Below are positions 1-8,639 of a DNA stretch of 64,000 bases, in pieces. The DNA is from JAQVEM01 sp964610315 (GTDB taxonomy: Bacteria > Actinomycetota > Humimicrobiia > Humimicrobiales > Humimicrobiaceae). Numbering within the stretch: position 1 is the stretch's first letter; each line of letters opens with the position of its first letter. The stretch spans positions 1 to 64,000 of the forward strand of contig CAZSVM010000003.1 in assembly GCA_964610315.1 (NCBI GenBank), given 5' to 3'. Position numbers and translations under genes: made by a program. Under the pieces are notes generated by a model. The model saw nothing but the letters and a program-made list of their open reading frames with translations. It made no database searches and was not told where the DNA came from.

Positions 1-85
1 AAGTGGCGGAATTGGCAGACGCGCTGGACTCAAAATCCAGTGAACCGCGAGGTTCGTGTCGGTTCGACCCCGACCTTCGGCACCA
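1..85 (+). tRNA. tRNA-Leu (anticodon CAA), 5' end cut by window edge
   Basis: Reads UUG leucine codons. The first four bases of the acceptor stem (expected GCCG) lie outside the window: the visible AAG pairs with the CTT of the 3' strand CTTCGGC, followed by discriminator A and an encoded CCA ending at base 85. The anticodon stem is CTGGA/TCCAG and its loop CTCAAAA gives anticodon CAA. A long variable arm (class II tRNA) precedes the T arm with GGTTCGACC. No terminator is visible before pfkA on the other strand. Confidence 0.97.
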
Positions 86-186
86 TTAAGTACCGAACAT
101 AAAATCTGGCACTATCCTAATCCGGTATCGTTTAAAAAATACAAATTATTTTCTGTCCATGTAAAAAATAGAGGAGCAAAAGAACT

Positions 187-1155
187 TTATAATGATAGGA
201 TATGGGCTAACCTATATAAATCTTCGTCTATACTTTTCTTTATCTCAAAGATGTCTTCAAACCTGGATATCTCTATTTTCATGCTCCTTATTCCTATCAT
301 GCAGTCACTTTCACCTTCCAGCAGTAAGTCTACGGCTTTTCTGCCAAATTCAGCCGCCAGGATCCTATCCATAGCCGAAGGAGAACCCCCTCTCTGAATA
401 TGGCCAAGTACGGATACTCTTACTTCATGACCGGCCAGTAACTTAATGGAGGAAGCGACATCAGCCGCACTGGCTGCCCCTTCTGCTACTATTATTAAAG
501 TATGCCTTTTACCTATTCTGTGATTTTTTATATTACTGGCAATTTTAACCAGATCAACCTTTATCTCCGGTATTAATATATAATCCGCTCCACAGGCAAC
601 TCCGGTATTTATAGCAATTAATCCCGAATTCCTCCCCATAACCTCTATTACGAATATTCTTTCATGTGAAGAAGCCGTATCCCTGATTTTTGATATAATA
701 TCGATTATCACATTAAGGGCTGTATCAAATCCTATACTATAGTCGGTCCCCGCAATATCGTTGTCTATAGTGGCTGGAATTCCCACAACCTGTATTCCCT
801 GCTTATGGAGTTCGTGAGCACCTCTGAACGAACCGTCCCCTCCCACTACAACCAGACCTTCTATATCATTGTTTTTCAAATTATTTATAGCTTTTTTTTG
901 TCCGCTCCTGCACTCAAATTCCTCTGACCTTGCCGAATAAAGGAAAGTACCTCCTCTATCAATGATCCCGCCGACTGAATTCAAATCCAGCAACTTAAAA
1001 TCATTATTGATTAATCCTTTAAATCCTTCATAAAATCCGTAGACCTCCAGATTGCAATAGATCCCGTATCTTGTAACTGTCCTTATCACGGCATTCATTC
1101 CGCTTGCGTCTCCGCCGCTGGTAAGTATGGCAATTCTTCTTTTCTTTTCTGTCAT
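187..1155 (-). CDS. pfkA: ATP-dependent 6-phosphofructokinase
   Basis: Phosphorylates fructose 6-phosphate to fructose 1,6-bisphosphate, the committing step of glycolysis, in the cytoplasm. The 322-residue length is normal for bacterial PfkA. The N-terminal loop reads SGGDASGMNA (usually SGGDAPGMNA). GGDGS near residue 105 has the Gly typical of ATP users rather than the Asp of pyrophosphate users. TIDND near residue 128 supplies the catalytic Asp and is preceded by Ala where E. coli has Gly124. The start is the second ATG, because the AGAGG site lies 7 bases before it; an ATG two codons upstream is also possible. It follows hisIE by 11 bases and so closes the histidine operon, an unusual partner. 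Sure of family; the ATP preference is inferred. Confidence 0.93.
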   Translation of the reverse strand: MTEKKRRIAILTSGGDASGMNAVIRTVTRYGIYCNLEVYGFYEGFKGLINNDFKLLDLNSVGGIIDRGGTFLYSARSEEFECRSGQKKAINNLKNNDIEGLVVVGGDGSFRGAHELHKQGIQVVGIPATIDNDIAGTDYSIGFDTALNVIIDIISKIRDTASSHERIFVIEVMGRNSGLIAINTGVACGADYILIPEIKVDLVKIASNIKNHRIGKRHTLIIVAEGAASAADVASSIKLLAGHEVRVSVLGHIQRGGSPSAMDRILAAEFGRKAVDLLLEGESDCMIGIRSMKIEISRFEDIFEIKKSIDEDLYRLAHILSL

Positions 1156-1166
1156 AGCCATTCCTC

Positions 1167-1823
1167 TTACTTTCTTCTACTTTCCAATTCTTCGAATACT
1201 TCTTTTAAGGTAATTTTCTTTTCCACCATCATAACCATGAGGTGATAAATCACATCAGCTATTTCATTTATGATATCCTTCTTTTTCTGATGTTTTGCCG
1301 ATAGGACTACTTCCATGCTTTCTTCGCCAATTTTTTTCAATATTTCATCCAGTCCCTTTTTATGCAGAGAGTAAGTATAAGAATCAGAAACTTTATTTTT
1401 AATTCTGTTTTCAATTACATTATACAGCTTATGGAGTATATTTTGTTCCGAGCTCTCCTTAAAATATTTTTCAAAATCCAGGTCCTTTTCCATATCCTTA
1501 AGGGACCGGTAAAAACAACTTTTTTCACCGGTATGACAGGCATTTCCTACCTGCTCCACACTAATCAGTAAAGCATTTCCGTAGCAATCGTATTTTATAT
1601 TTTTTATTCTCTGTATATTTCCCGATGTTTCCCCTTTGTTCCACAGCTTTTTTCTGGTTCTGCTCCAGAACCAGGTTGTACCCGTTTCCAGACTTTTTTT
1701 TAGAGATTCTTTGCTCATATAGGCCAGCATAAGAACCTGACCCGATTTATAATCCTGGATAATAGCGGGAATCAGACCTATTTTTTTGTTTTCTTCTTTT
1801 TTAATCTGGTTATCCTTACTCAT
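1167..1823 (-). CDS. hisI: Bifunctional phosphoribosyl-AMP cyclohydrolase / phosphoribosyl-ATP pyrophosphatase
   Basis: Carries out steps 2 and 3 of histidine synthesis. Residues about 15-110 are the HisI cyclohydrolase, with WNKGETSGN near 61 and the zinc cysteines C80, C96 and C103. Residues about 120-218 are the helical HisE pyrophosphatase with GEESMEV and NEIADVIYHL. In the HisI domain the usual DCDxD motif reads DCYGN (79-83), so two of the three aspartates that bind magnesium in structurally known HisI enzymes are Tyr81 and Asn83. The ATG is preceded by GGAGG at good spacing. It sits 273 bases downstream of hisF, behind a terminator-like hairpin, and 11 bases before pfkA. Family is certain; full activity of the first domain is not. 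Confidence 0.95.
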   Translation of the reverse strand: MSKDNQIKKEENKKIGLIPAIIQDYKSGQVLMLAYMSKESLKKSLETGTTWFWSRTRKKLWNKGETSGNIQRIKNIKYDCYGNALLISVEQVGNACHTGEKSCFYRSLKDMEKDLDFEKYFKESSEQNILHKLYNVIENRIKNKVSDSYTYSLHKKGLDEILKKIGEESMEVVLSAKHQKKKDIINEIADVIYHLMVMMVEKKITLKEVFEELESRRK

Positions 1824-1869
1824 AATCCTCCGGCATTGTCAGCTTCTCTATTTTATTTTGGTATCTTTT

Positions 1870-1920
1870 AGTTAAAAAATAAAAACCGGATATTTTATAA
1901 AAGCCACCTCTTCCGGTTTT
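1870..1920 (-). terminator. Terminator-like hairpin between hisF and hisIE
   Basis: On the minus strand, arms AAAACCGGA and TCCGGTTTT (1912-1920 and 1882-1890) form a 9-bp stem with a loop of about 21 bases. It is followed at once by a T-rich tail (bases 1881 down to about 1870). It could end transcription after hisF, attenuate hisIE-pfkA, or be a chance A+T-rich structure. The rest of the 273-base hisF-hisIE gap shows nothing else I can support. Confidence 0.5.
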
Positions 1921-2096
1921 GATACAAAACCGATACATATTCTATTTAAAATTAACTGATTTTTTAATAATACCATACTGCCGTTTAAAACTTCTATACT
2001 TTTTTAAATATGCAAATTAGAAGACTCATTATTATAAATTATTTGGGCAAGAAAAAAATAAATACTCCTATATGGATAAAAGATCCGGCCATGGCA

Positions 2097-2855
2097 TTAC
2101 AATCTTACATTTATTCCTTCGGATTTAAGATATTTTTTAGCCTCTCTTACGGTATGCCTGCCATAATGAAAAATAGAGGCTACCAAAACTGCATCGGCAT
2201 TGGCGTATTTAATTACATCTCTTAAATGTTCCAGTTTTCCGGCTCCACCTGAAGCTATAACCGGAATATTTACCGTAGAGGTTACTGCTCCGGTAAGCTC
2301 TATATCATAACCGTCTTTTGTCCCGTCTTTATCCATACTGGTAAGCAATATTTCACCGGCTCCCAATTCCTCGGCTCTTTTTGCCCACTTCACAGCATCC
2401 ATACCGGTAGGAGTCCTCCCTCCGTTTAAATATACCTCCCAGAAACCTTTGCTTCGGTACTTTGCATCGATGGCAATTACTACGCACTGACTTCCAAAAA
2501 CCTTCGAAGCTTTACTTATTAAAGATGGATTTTTAACCGCAGCTGTATTCATGGAAATCTTATCCGCCCCTTTTTTCAATATTTCCCGGATGTGTTCTAT
2601 TCTATTTATGCCTCCGCCTATGGTATAAGGTATAAATACTTTTTCCGCAGTTTTACTGGCAAGATCGATAACCGTTTTCCTTCCTTCATGTGAGGCAGTT
2701 ATATCCAGGAATACGATTTCGTCGGCTCCTTCTCTATCATAAAAAGCAGCTAGCTCAACCGGGTCCCCTGCATCCCTTATATTTATAAAATGTATCCCTT
2801 TTACCACTCTTCCCTTATCTACATCCAGACAGGGAATAATTCTTTTAGTTATCAT
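2097..2855 (-). CDS. hisF: Imidazole glycerol phosphate synthase cyclase subunit
   Basis: Closes the imidazole ring from PRFAR and ammonia delivered by HisH, giving imidazole glycerol phosphate and AICAR. A (beta/alpha)8 barrel of 252 residues, the usual size. The opening reads IIPCLDVDKGRVVKG with catalytic Asp11, and the second catalytic Asp lies in TSMDKDGT. I start it at the inner ATG, whose product begins MITKRIIPCLDV as in the family; this ATG overlaps the end of hisA by 11 bases, which suggests translational coupling. A start four codons upstream would add VGR-type residues with no homology support. Confidence 0.96.
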   Translation of the reverse strand: MITKRIIPCLDVDKGRVVKGIHFINIRDAGDPVELAAFYDREGADEIVFLDITASHEGRKTVIDLASKTAEKVFIPYTIGGGINRIEHIREILKKGADKISMNTAAVKNPSLISKASKVFGSQCVVIAIDAKYRSKGFWEVYLNGGRTPTGMDAVKWAKRAEELGAGEILLTSMDKDGTKDGYDIELTGAVTSTVNIPVIASGGAGKLEHLRDVIKYANADAVLVASIFHYGRHTVREAKKYLKSEGINVRL

Positions 2856-3588
2856 CCTGCCTACCAATCCTTATGGCTTCCTTAAGATTAATTTTAACCT
2901 TTCCTTCATATAAAGCTTTTCCTACTATTACTCCGTTAATTCCCATATTTTCAATTTTCTTAAGATTAACAATATCTTCTAAACTTCCTATTCCTCCCGC
3001 AATTATAAATTTCAATCCGGAATTTTTTAAAACTTTTTTAATAAAATCAAAATCGATACCCTCCAGGGTGCCGTCTCTTGATATATCTGTAATAATCACC
3101 TGGCTGGCACCTAAATCCTTAAGCCTTTTTATTATTTCGAATATAGTGAGTGAAGTCTTTCTTTGCCACCCGTTTTTAAAAATAATTCCACTGGTTCCAT
3201 AGTCAAGACTTAAGATTATCCTGTCCTGGTAATTCGAAATACTTCTCTTCAGAAAATTCAGACCCTCTACAGCTCTTGTCCCCAGTATGGCCCTATCCGC
3301 ACCTTCTTCCAAAACCCTGTTAACTGCTTCAATACTTCTTATTCCCCCGCCGTACTGTATTTTTATATCTACTTTTTCTTTTATTCCGGATACAAATCTT
3401 AAATTCTCCAGCTTACCGGTTCTGGCTCCATCCAGGTCAATCAGGTGCAGCCACTCCGCTCCTTCTTCTTTCCATCTGGCAGCTACCTTAACCGGATTAT
3501 CGGAATATTCCTTTCGGGTATCAAATTTACCCCTGGTCAATCTTACACAGCTGCCGTTAATTAAGTCTATCGCCGGTATTATTATCAT
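2845..3588 (-). CDS. hisA: ProFAR isomerase
   Basis: Isomerises N'-formimino phosphoribosyl-AICAR ribonucleotide to PRFAR, step 4 of histidine synthesis. 247 residues, a HisA/HisF-type barrel beginning IIIPAIDLINGSCVRL with catalytic Asp8, and a second Asp in TDISRDGT in the second half. It lies between hisH (87 bases upstream) and hisF (overlapping), the common bacterial order hisHAF. Tryptophan-pathway PriA activity is conceivable in Actinomycetota, but nothing in the sequence lets me judge that. Confidence 0.95.
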   Translation of the reverse strand: MIIIPAIDLINGSCVRLTRGKFDTRKEYSDNPVKVAARWKEEGAEWLHLIDLDGARTGKLENLRFVSGIKEKVDIKIQYGGGIRSIEAVNRVLEEGADRAILGTRAVEGLNFLKRSISNYQDRIILSLDYGTSGIIFKNGWQRKTSLTIFEIIKRLKDLGASQVIITDISRDGTLEGIDFDFIKKVLKNSGLKFIIAGGIGSLEDIVNLKKIENMGINGVIVGKALYEGKVKINLKEAIRIGRQDDN

Positions 3589-3675
3589 AGGATTCTTCCT
3601 TTATGCTTTTTTCTCTATAATTTTTCCTTATCCTCTTTACCCGGTTCTTTAATAGAGGACTACCACTTCTTTTTT

Positions 3676-4293
3676 TTAACCTTTTTCTCTGGCCATGTCC
3701 CAGAAATTCTTTAGAATTTTTAAGCCGCTTTTGCTGCTTTTTTCCGGGTGGAACTGCAAACCATAAATATTGTCACATTCTATACCGGCAGTCAGCCGGA
3801 TGCCGTAATCTGTATTGCAGCTTATAATATTTTTATCTCCAGGTATGACATAATAGGAATGAACAAAATAAAAATTCTCACCATCTTTTACACCGGAAAA
3901 CAATCTGCTGCCTTCTTTTAAGATTTTTAACTGGTTCCATCCAATGTGCGGTACCTTTACCTGTGGGGGGATTCTGTCCACATAACCTTTTAACAGATCC
4001 AGACCTTTGCTTTTACCGTCTTCAAGGCTGTACTCAAAAAGCAGCTGCATACCCAGACATATTCCCAAAAAGAGCTTTTTTCTTATATTTTCTTCAAGCA
4101 CCTTGATTAAATTTATTTTCTCCAGGTTTCTATAAGCATCCCTGAACGCTCCTACACCAGGAAGCACCAATGCCCCGGCATTATCTATAATCCTTGGACT
4201 TCTGGTTACTCTTACCTCCGCGCCCAACCTTCTAAAGGCATTTTCCACGCTTCTAATATTACCCATATTATAATTTACAATGGCAATGTACAT
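3676..4293 (-). CDS. hisH: Imidazole glycerol phosphate synthase glutamine amidotransferase subunit
   Basis: Class I glutamine amidotransferase that makes ammonia for HisF. 205 residues. The nucleophile is Cys79 in LFLGICLGMQLLFE, and the His-Glu pair is in GLQFHPEKSS near residue 182, so the triad is complete. The oxyanion strand GVGAFRDA is also present. It stands upstream of hisA and downstream of hisB, with an 82-base gap after hisB. Confidence 0.96.
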   Translation of the reverse strand: MYIAIVNYNMGNIRSVENAFRRLGAEVRVTRSPRIIDNAGALVLPGVGAFRDAYRNLEKINLIKVLEENIRKKLFLGICLGMQLLFEYSLEDGKSKGLDLLKGYVDRIPPQVKVPHIGWNQLKILKEGSRLFSGVKDGENFYFVHSYYVIPGDKNIISCNTDYGIRLTAGIECDNIYGLQFHPEKSSKSGLKILKNFWDMAREKG

Positions 4294-4375
4294 AGTTTAC
4301 CCCGTTAAACTTATTTGATATTTTAGGTGTAGATTTTTAACCGGCACCGTTCGCTAAAAAATTAGTGTTTTAAAT

Positions 4376-4960
4376 CTATATTAAACCTTTAGTTGAAGGT
4401 ATGGAGTCCGTCCCCGTTCTCCTGCTCGCATTATGGAGTACGATACCAAAGGCTTTAAAGACTGCTTCTATAATATGGTGGGAATTTAGTCCGGTATTCT
4501 TGTTTATATGAAGATTTATAAAACTATTACTAACCAGAGCTCTGAAAAAATCTTCAACAATCGCAGTCTCCATCCCATTAATTTTCTCATATTCCATATC
4601 CACACTGTATCTAAGGTAGGCTCTTCCGCCTATATCAAGGGAAACCGAGACCTCCGTCTCATCCATGGGTAATAAAATATTACCAAACCGTTTAATTCCA
4701 CTTTTATTCTTCAAACACTCGAAAATAGCTTTGCCAAGACATATACCTACATCTTCTATTATGTGATGACAGTCCACTTTCAAATCGCCGGAAACTTCAA
4801 GATTCATATCGAAACTGCCATGTCTGGTAAAACTTTCCAGTACGTGGTTAAAAAAAGGAACAGGAGTTTCTATATTGGCAATCCCGCTGCCGTCAAGATT
4901 AAATTCTAGTTTTATGTCAGTTTCTTTAGTTTTTCTGATTATTTTTGCTTTTCTTTTCAT
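4376..4960 (-). CDS. hisB: Imidazoleglycerol-phosphate dehydratase
   Basis: Dehydrates imidazole glycerol phosphate to imidazole acetol phosphate. 194 residues, monofunctional: there is no N-terminal histidinol-phosphatase domain as in E. coli. Metal-binding motifs are present: HHIIEDVGI in the first half and the repeat-like NSHHIIEAVFKA near the C terminus, together with MDETEVSVSLDIGGR. It starts 12 bases after hisG ends and is clearly part of the operon. A separate histidinol phosphatase, and hisC and hisD, must be elsewhere. Confidence 0.96.
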   Translation of the reverse strand: MKRKAKIIRKTKETDIKLEFNLDGSGIANIETPVPFFNHVLESFTRHGSFDMNLEVSGDLKVDCHHIIEDVGICLGKAIFECLKNKSGIKRFGNILLPMDETEVSVSLDIGGRAYLRYSVDMEYEKINGMETAIVEDFFRALVSNSFINLHINKNTGLNSHHIIEAVFKAFGIVLHNASRRTGTDSIPSTKGLI

Positions 4961-4972
4961 TTTTTTCTCTAC

Positions 4973-5620
4973 TTATTTTATTACATTTTTAATTTTATTT
5001 ATAAAATTACTTATTAAATCATATTTAACCCGGTAACTGGTAATATTGGCAATCAACCTGGTAGTGGAAACAGCAATTTCTTCCATTTCCACTAAATTAT
5101 TTTCTTCCAGCGTTTTACCGGTTGAAGTAATATCCAGTATTTCATCCGCAATTCCCAGCATAGGAGCAAGCTCTACTGACCCGTGCAGCTTTATAATCTC
5201 CGCTTGTACGCCAATCTTGTCAAAATATTTTTTAGCAATATTGGGATAGCTGGTAGCAACTCTTATCAGGCCAAAATGCCTGTAATGTTCCTTTACTTTT
5301 TCTACACCGTCTTTTAAGGTAGCCAGAATTATTCTGCATTTTCCATTTCTTAAATCCAGCAGTTCATATACATTACTTTCTTTTTCCATTAATGCATCCT
5401 TGCCCGAAAAACCTACGTCACATGCACCATGTTCCACATACACAGGAACATCCATGGGACGCGAGATAATGTATTGTACCGGGTCTTCTCCTGAACTTAT
5501 GGAAAGTTTTCTGTTTTTTTCCACCAGAGATTCTACATTATAACCCGCTTTTTTCAGCAGGTCCACGCAGGGATCGAATAAATATCCCTTGGGAACTGCC
5601 ACTTTAATTTCTTCTTTCAT
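4973..5620 (-). CDS. hisG: ATP phosphoribosyltransferase catalytic subunit, short form
   Basis: Joins ATP and PRPP, the first and regulated step of histidine synthesis. 215 residues is the short HisG form, which lacks the C-terminal regulatory ACT-like domain and depends on HisZ. Visible motifs are VAVPKGYLFDP at the N terminus, the periplasmic-binding-like GACDVGFSGKDAL, and DEILDITSTGKTLEENNL, the PRPP-binding loop. It overlaps the end of hisZ by 17 bases, so the two subunits are likely made together. Confidence 0.96.
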   Translation of the reverse strand: MKEEIKVAVPKGYLFDPCVDLLKKAGYNVESLVEKNRKLSISSGEDPVQYIISRPMDVPVYVEHGACDVGFSGKDALMEKESNVYELLDLRNGKCRIILATLKDGVEKVKEHYRHFGLIRVATSYPNIAKKYFDKIGVQAEIIKLHGSVELAPMLGIADEILDITSTGKTLEENNLVEMEEIAVSTTRLIANITSYRVKYDLISNFINKIKNVIK

Positions 5621-6893
5621 TGCCTATCTCTTTTATAAAATCTCTTATCTTTTTTATTTTTATTTTATTCTTATCAAGGTCATTTATTTTTATACTCTCA
5701 AAATCGGATTCAACCTCAACCAGCAAATCACACTTTTTATCCCTGGCCAAATCTTCCGGATTAGGCTCACTCTCAAAATATAACTCCACTATAATACCAT
5801 TTCCATGTAATCTTTGAGCTATTTCGATTAATTTTGCAAATTCTTCACTATTGGTAATATATTCACTTCTTAGTAAAATTTTAAGGCTCTCTTCCCCGCT
5901 TAATTCTCCAATAGACTCATGGGTTAAATCAACATCAAGCGCAAAACCGGTGGCAGGAACATCCATTCCGAATTTTTTTATCAGCCCGTCATATCTCCCT
6001 CCGCTTCCTATAGTACCAGTTACATTTGAACAGTAAACTTCAAATAAAAGACCGGTGTAATAATCAAAATCCCTTATAATACTGAAGTCAGCCACCAGAC
6101 AATCACTGTAGCCAAATTTCCCCAGGATATCATATATTTCCTTAAGGTAATTATAACTTTTAATTATTTTCTTATCTTCTATTCCGGAAATTAAACCGGC
6201 TATTTTTTTAATACTGCTTTCAGGCTGCATTAATTTTATAAAAATATCCGCTTTGTTTTCATTTTTCTTACCCAGGAAATTTTCCAGGGTTACAAAATCC
6301 TTTGCTATAATTTTTTTCCCGATATAATCCCTATCTTTTATATCCAACTCAAACCAGTCGCACAATCCTTCGATGAATTCCACATGTCCCAATCCTACTT
6401 TATAATTACTTAAATTCAATCTTTTTAAAATGTTTATTAATATAACCAGAATTTCAATATCGGCCATTATAGTGTTTGAGGTACCAATAAGCTCCAGGCC
6501 TGCCTGATTATAAACCCTTCTTACCCCTTTCTGAGCACCGGCCTGCCTGAATGAGTCCGCAAAATAACAGAACCTTACCGGCAGCTGATTCTTCTTTATT
6601 CTCATTCCGGTAAGTCTGGCTATGGGTATGGTCATATCACTTCTAAGAGATACCGGGTTTCCGTCAACATCGAAGAAGTTGATTAGTTTATCCTTCCAGT
6701 TTTTACCCACTCCTATTGAAATATTCCTGGTATACTCCATTACCGGTGTATTAATCTCGCCGTAACCCCACAGCTTGAATTCTCTGCCGATAATCTCCTT
6801 TAAGTTATTTCTCTCTTTTGTTTCGGAAGGAAGTATATCTCTCAGTCCAAAGGGCAATTTAACTAGCTGATTATCTTTTTTATTCTCAAACAT
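5604..6893 (-). CDS. hisZ: ATP phosphoribosyltransferase regulatory subunit
   Basis: Histidyl-tRNA-synthetase-like protein that binds short HisG and gives it histidine feedback. 429 residues with a class II synthetase fold: LPFGLRDILPSE at the start, motif 2-like FCYFADSFRQAG, and GSGGRYDGLIKKFG with PATGFALDVD near 320. A true HisRS would keep all histidine-A motifs and a longer anticodon domain; position as first gene before short hisG argues for HisZ. The sequence runs on about 100 residues after the catalytic core, a region that resembles the HisS-type tail. Confidence 0.92.
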   Translation of the reverse strand: MFENKKDNQLVKLPFGLRDILPSETKERNNLKEIIGREFKLWGYGEINTPVMEYTRNISIGVGKNWKDKLINFFDVDGNPVSLRSDMTIPIARLTGMRIKKNQLPVRFCYFADSFRQAGAQKGVRRVYNQAGLELIGTSNTIMADIEILVILINILKRLNLSNYKVGLGHVEFIEGLCDWFELDIKDRDYIGKKIIAKDFVTLENFLGKKNENKADIFIKLMQPESSIKKIAGLISGIEDKKIIKSYNYLKEIYDILGKFGYSDCLVADFSIIRDFDYYTGLLFEVYCSNVTGTIGSGGRYDGLIKKFGMDVPATGFALDVDLTHESIGELSGEESLKILLRSEYITNSEEFAKLIEIAQRLHGNGIIVELYFESEPNPEDLARDKKCDLLVEVESDFESIKINDLDKNKIKIKKIRDFIKEIGNERRN

Positions 6894-6997
6894 ATTACTC
6901 CCTAGCTATTGCATATAAAAAAAGTATTTTACCACACTGTGATATTTTAAAAAAAGTCCAATTTTATATCCCGGAATAAATAACGAATGTTTCTATT

Positions 6998-8629
6998 TTA
7001 TACCGGTATTCTATCAAGCCTTTCTTCTTCGGTTATGGGTTTGCCGTTTTCATTTACAGTTATATTTTTACCATCAGCGAACATTGTCCTTATGGTACCA
7101 CTTGCCGCTTTTACTCCGCATAAATGAGGAGCATCCAGTATCCCCGTCTTTATTGCCTTTGATATTATGGCCGGGGATATTAAAGTATCCTTATATTTCT
7201 TCTCTTTATCCAGCATTTTTATTTTCTCTATAATCAGCCTGGCATCTTTGATTAACTCATCTTTTCTCATTCTTACTTTTTCATCCAGTTTCATATCAGG
7301 ACAGCCAGATAGATAATTGGCTATTACTTTTTTTACAATTTTAACACTTTCTATAATATCCTCCGGTTTTGCAGCATGGTCGGCTTCACAATAGGCAACC
7401 ACATGTAAAATATCCGGGTTTAGCTGCATCTGAAGCAAGGTGGAAGAAGCAAGCTGGCCTTTACCTTCATCAAAATCCGCAGGATAACTATACAGTCCCG
7501 ATCTGGTCTGTCTTAAGGTCATAAAATTACGGTTTTGGAGAGATTCTACTAAATCTACTTTAGCCAGCATTTTTGCCAGATCCATAGTAAAAGAAGTCTC
7601 AGGCGGGGTGTTGAACATATACTGCGAAATATAAACCTTCACACCCATCATTCTGGCATTATAAGCGGCAATATAAGCTGCTGCCACTGCAACGGAATCG
7701 GGAGAATACCGCAGGCTCCAATGATGGGATTCGTTAACCTCTACCGGTATATTTCTTTGAGCATGCCACTTCATTACCAATTGATTTTCGGATATTGACT
7801 CTTCCAGCTTTCTACCGCTTCTGTTATCCAGTTCATTATACCAGCAAAGGGGTACGGCACACCATGCATTATTGATACTATCCAGAAGAACCTGTGCCAT
7901 CTTGATGATATCATTGGTCCCGCTATAGCACCGTAATAAGGGATAATTTCCAGTTCTTGATGCGGAATAAAGACTCTTAAAATCTCCGATACTCCTTAAC
8001 GGCACTCCCCCTGCCCCATCTTGTTTTTTATTCATTTTTTCAGGGTGGAAAAAAAATTCCTGAGTATTTTGATCGGGTCCGATAGATATCACATCCAGAA
8101 GTCCGCTTGCCGAAATTTTTTTTATCCCCTCTATTGTTTCACCTAAAGTCGGCCTTCCAAAATGATGCCTTATTACCGGAAAGGGTTTTTTGTATTTAAT
8201 CCGTTCTAAAATGTTCTGAGGAGGAATTTTATCTCTGACCTCTATTTTCTTTTTGCTTAAATAACTTTCAATTTTTTCGGTACCTTCCTCACCGGTAAAA
8301 ATAATATCGAATATTCCCAATTTTTTCCCTATCTTCGCTACCGGTTTTGTGCTTCCCAGTATAAATTCTATTTTTTTACCTTGTAATTTTTCCACTATTT
8401 TTTCTTTTAATTCTTTAAATACCGGCAGAGCACTTTCCGGGGACAGACGGTAACTCACCGCTATTATATCAGGATTATATCTTTCCATACTTTCTTTTAG
8501 TTTATCGATGGTACAGGCAGAACCTAAAAATTTAGTTTCATATCCGTGTTTGCCGGATAAATTTAAGAAATTCAAAATACCGGCAACATGTATACAGCTC
8601 CCGATGCAGGCACCCAGTATTTTCTTCAT
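6998..8629 (-). CDS. Cobalamin-binding protein with mutase-like barrel, function unknown
   Basis: 543 residues. Residues 1-110 look like a B12-binding Rossmann domain: CIHVAG at 12-17 matches DxHxxG except that Asp is Cys12, His14 (candidate cobalt ligand) is kept, and SYRL follows 42 residues later with GS near 92. Residues about 200-440 resemble the barrel of glutamate-mutase-type enzymes, with GTNDIIKMAQ, NESHHWSLRYSPDS and a GVKVYISQYMF segment. The C-terminal 100 residues are partly helical and end in a Gly-rich stretch. So substrate and barrel could be fused in one chain. It begins 10 bases after the opine-dehydrogenase-like gene, so the two probably act on one pathway. The reaction is unknown to me. 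Confidence 0.6.
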   Translation of the reverse strand: MKKILGACIGSCIHVAGILNFLNLSGKHGYETKFLGSACTIDKLKESMERYNPDIIAVSYRLSPESALPVFKELKEKIVEKLQGKKIEFILGSTKPVAKIGKKLGIFDIIFTGEEGTEKIESYLSKKKIEVRDKIPPQNILERIKYKKPFPVIRHHFGRPTLGETIEGIKKISASGLLDVISIGPDQNTQEFFFHPEKMNKKQDGAGGVPLRSIGDFKSLYSASRTGNYPLLRCYSGTNDIIKMAQVLLDSINNAWCAVPLCWYNELDNRSGRKLEESISENQLVMKWHAQRNIPVEVNESHHWSLRYSPDSVAVAAAYIAAYNARMMGVKVYISQYMFNTPPETSFTMDLAKMLAKVDLVESLQNRNFMTLRQTRSGLYSYPADFDEGKGQLASSTLLQMQLNPDILHVVAYCEADHAAKPEDIIESVKIVKKVIANYLSGCPDMKLDEKVRMRKDELIKDARLIIEKIKMLDKEKKYKDTLISPAIISKAIKTGILDAPHLCGVKAASGTIRTMFADGKNITVNENGKPITEEERLDRIPV

Positions 8630-8639
8630 GACTTTATAC

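Noticed and set aside
3287..3652. Long antisense frames opposite his, ilv and other genes
   Set aside because: They have no start signals and lie wholly inside strong genes; they are shadows of codon use.
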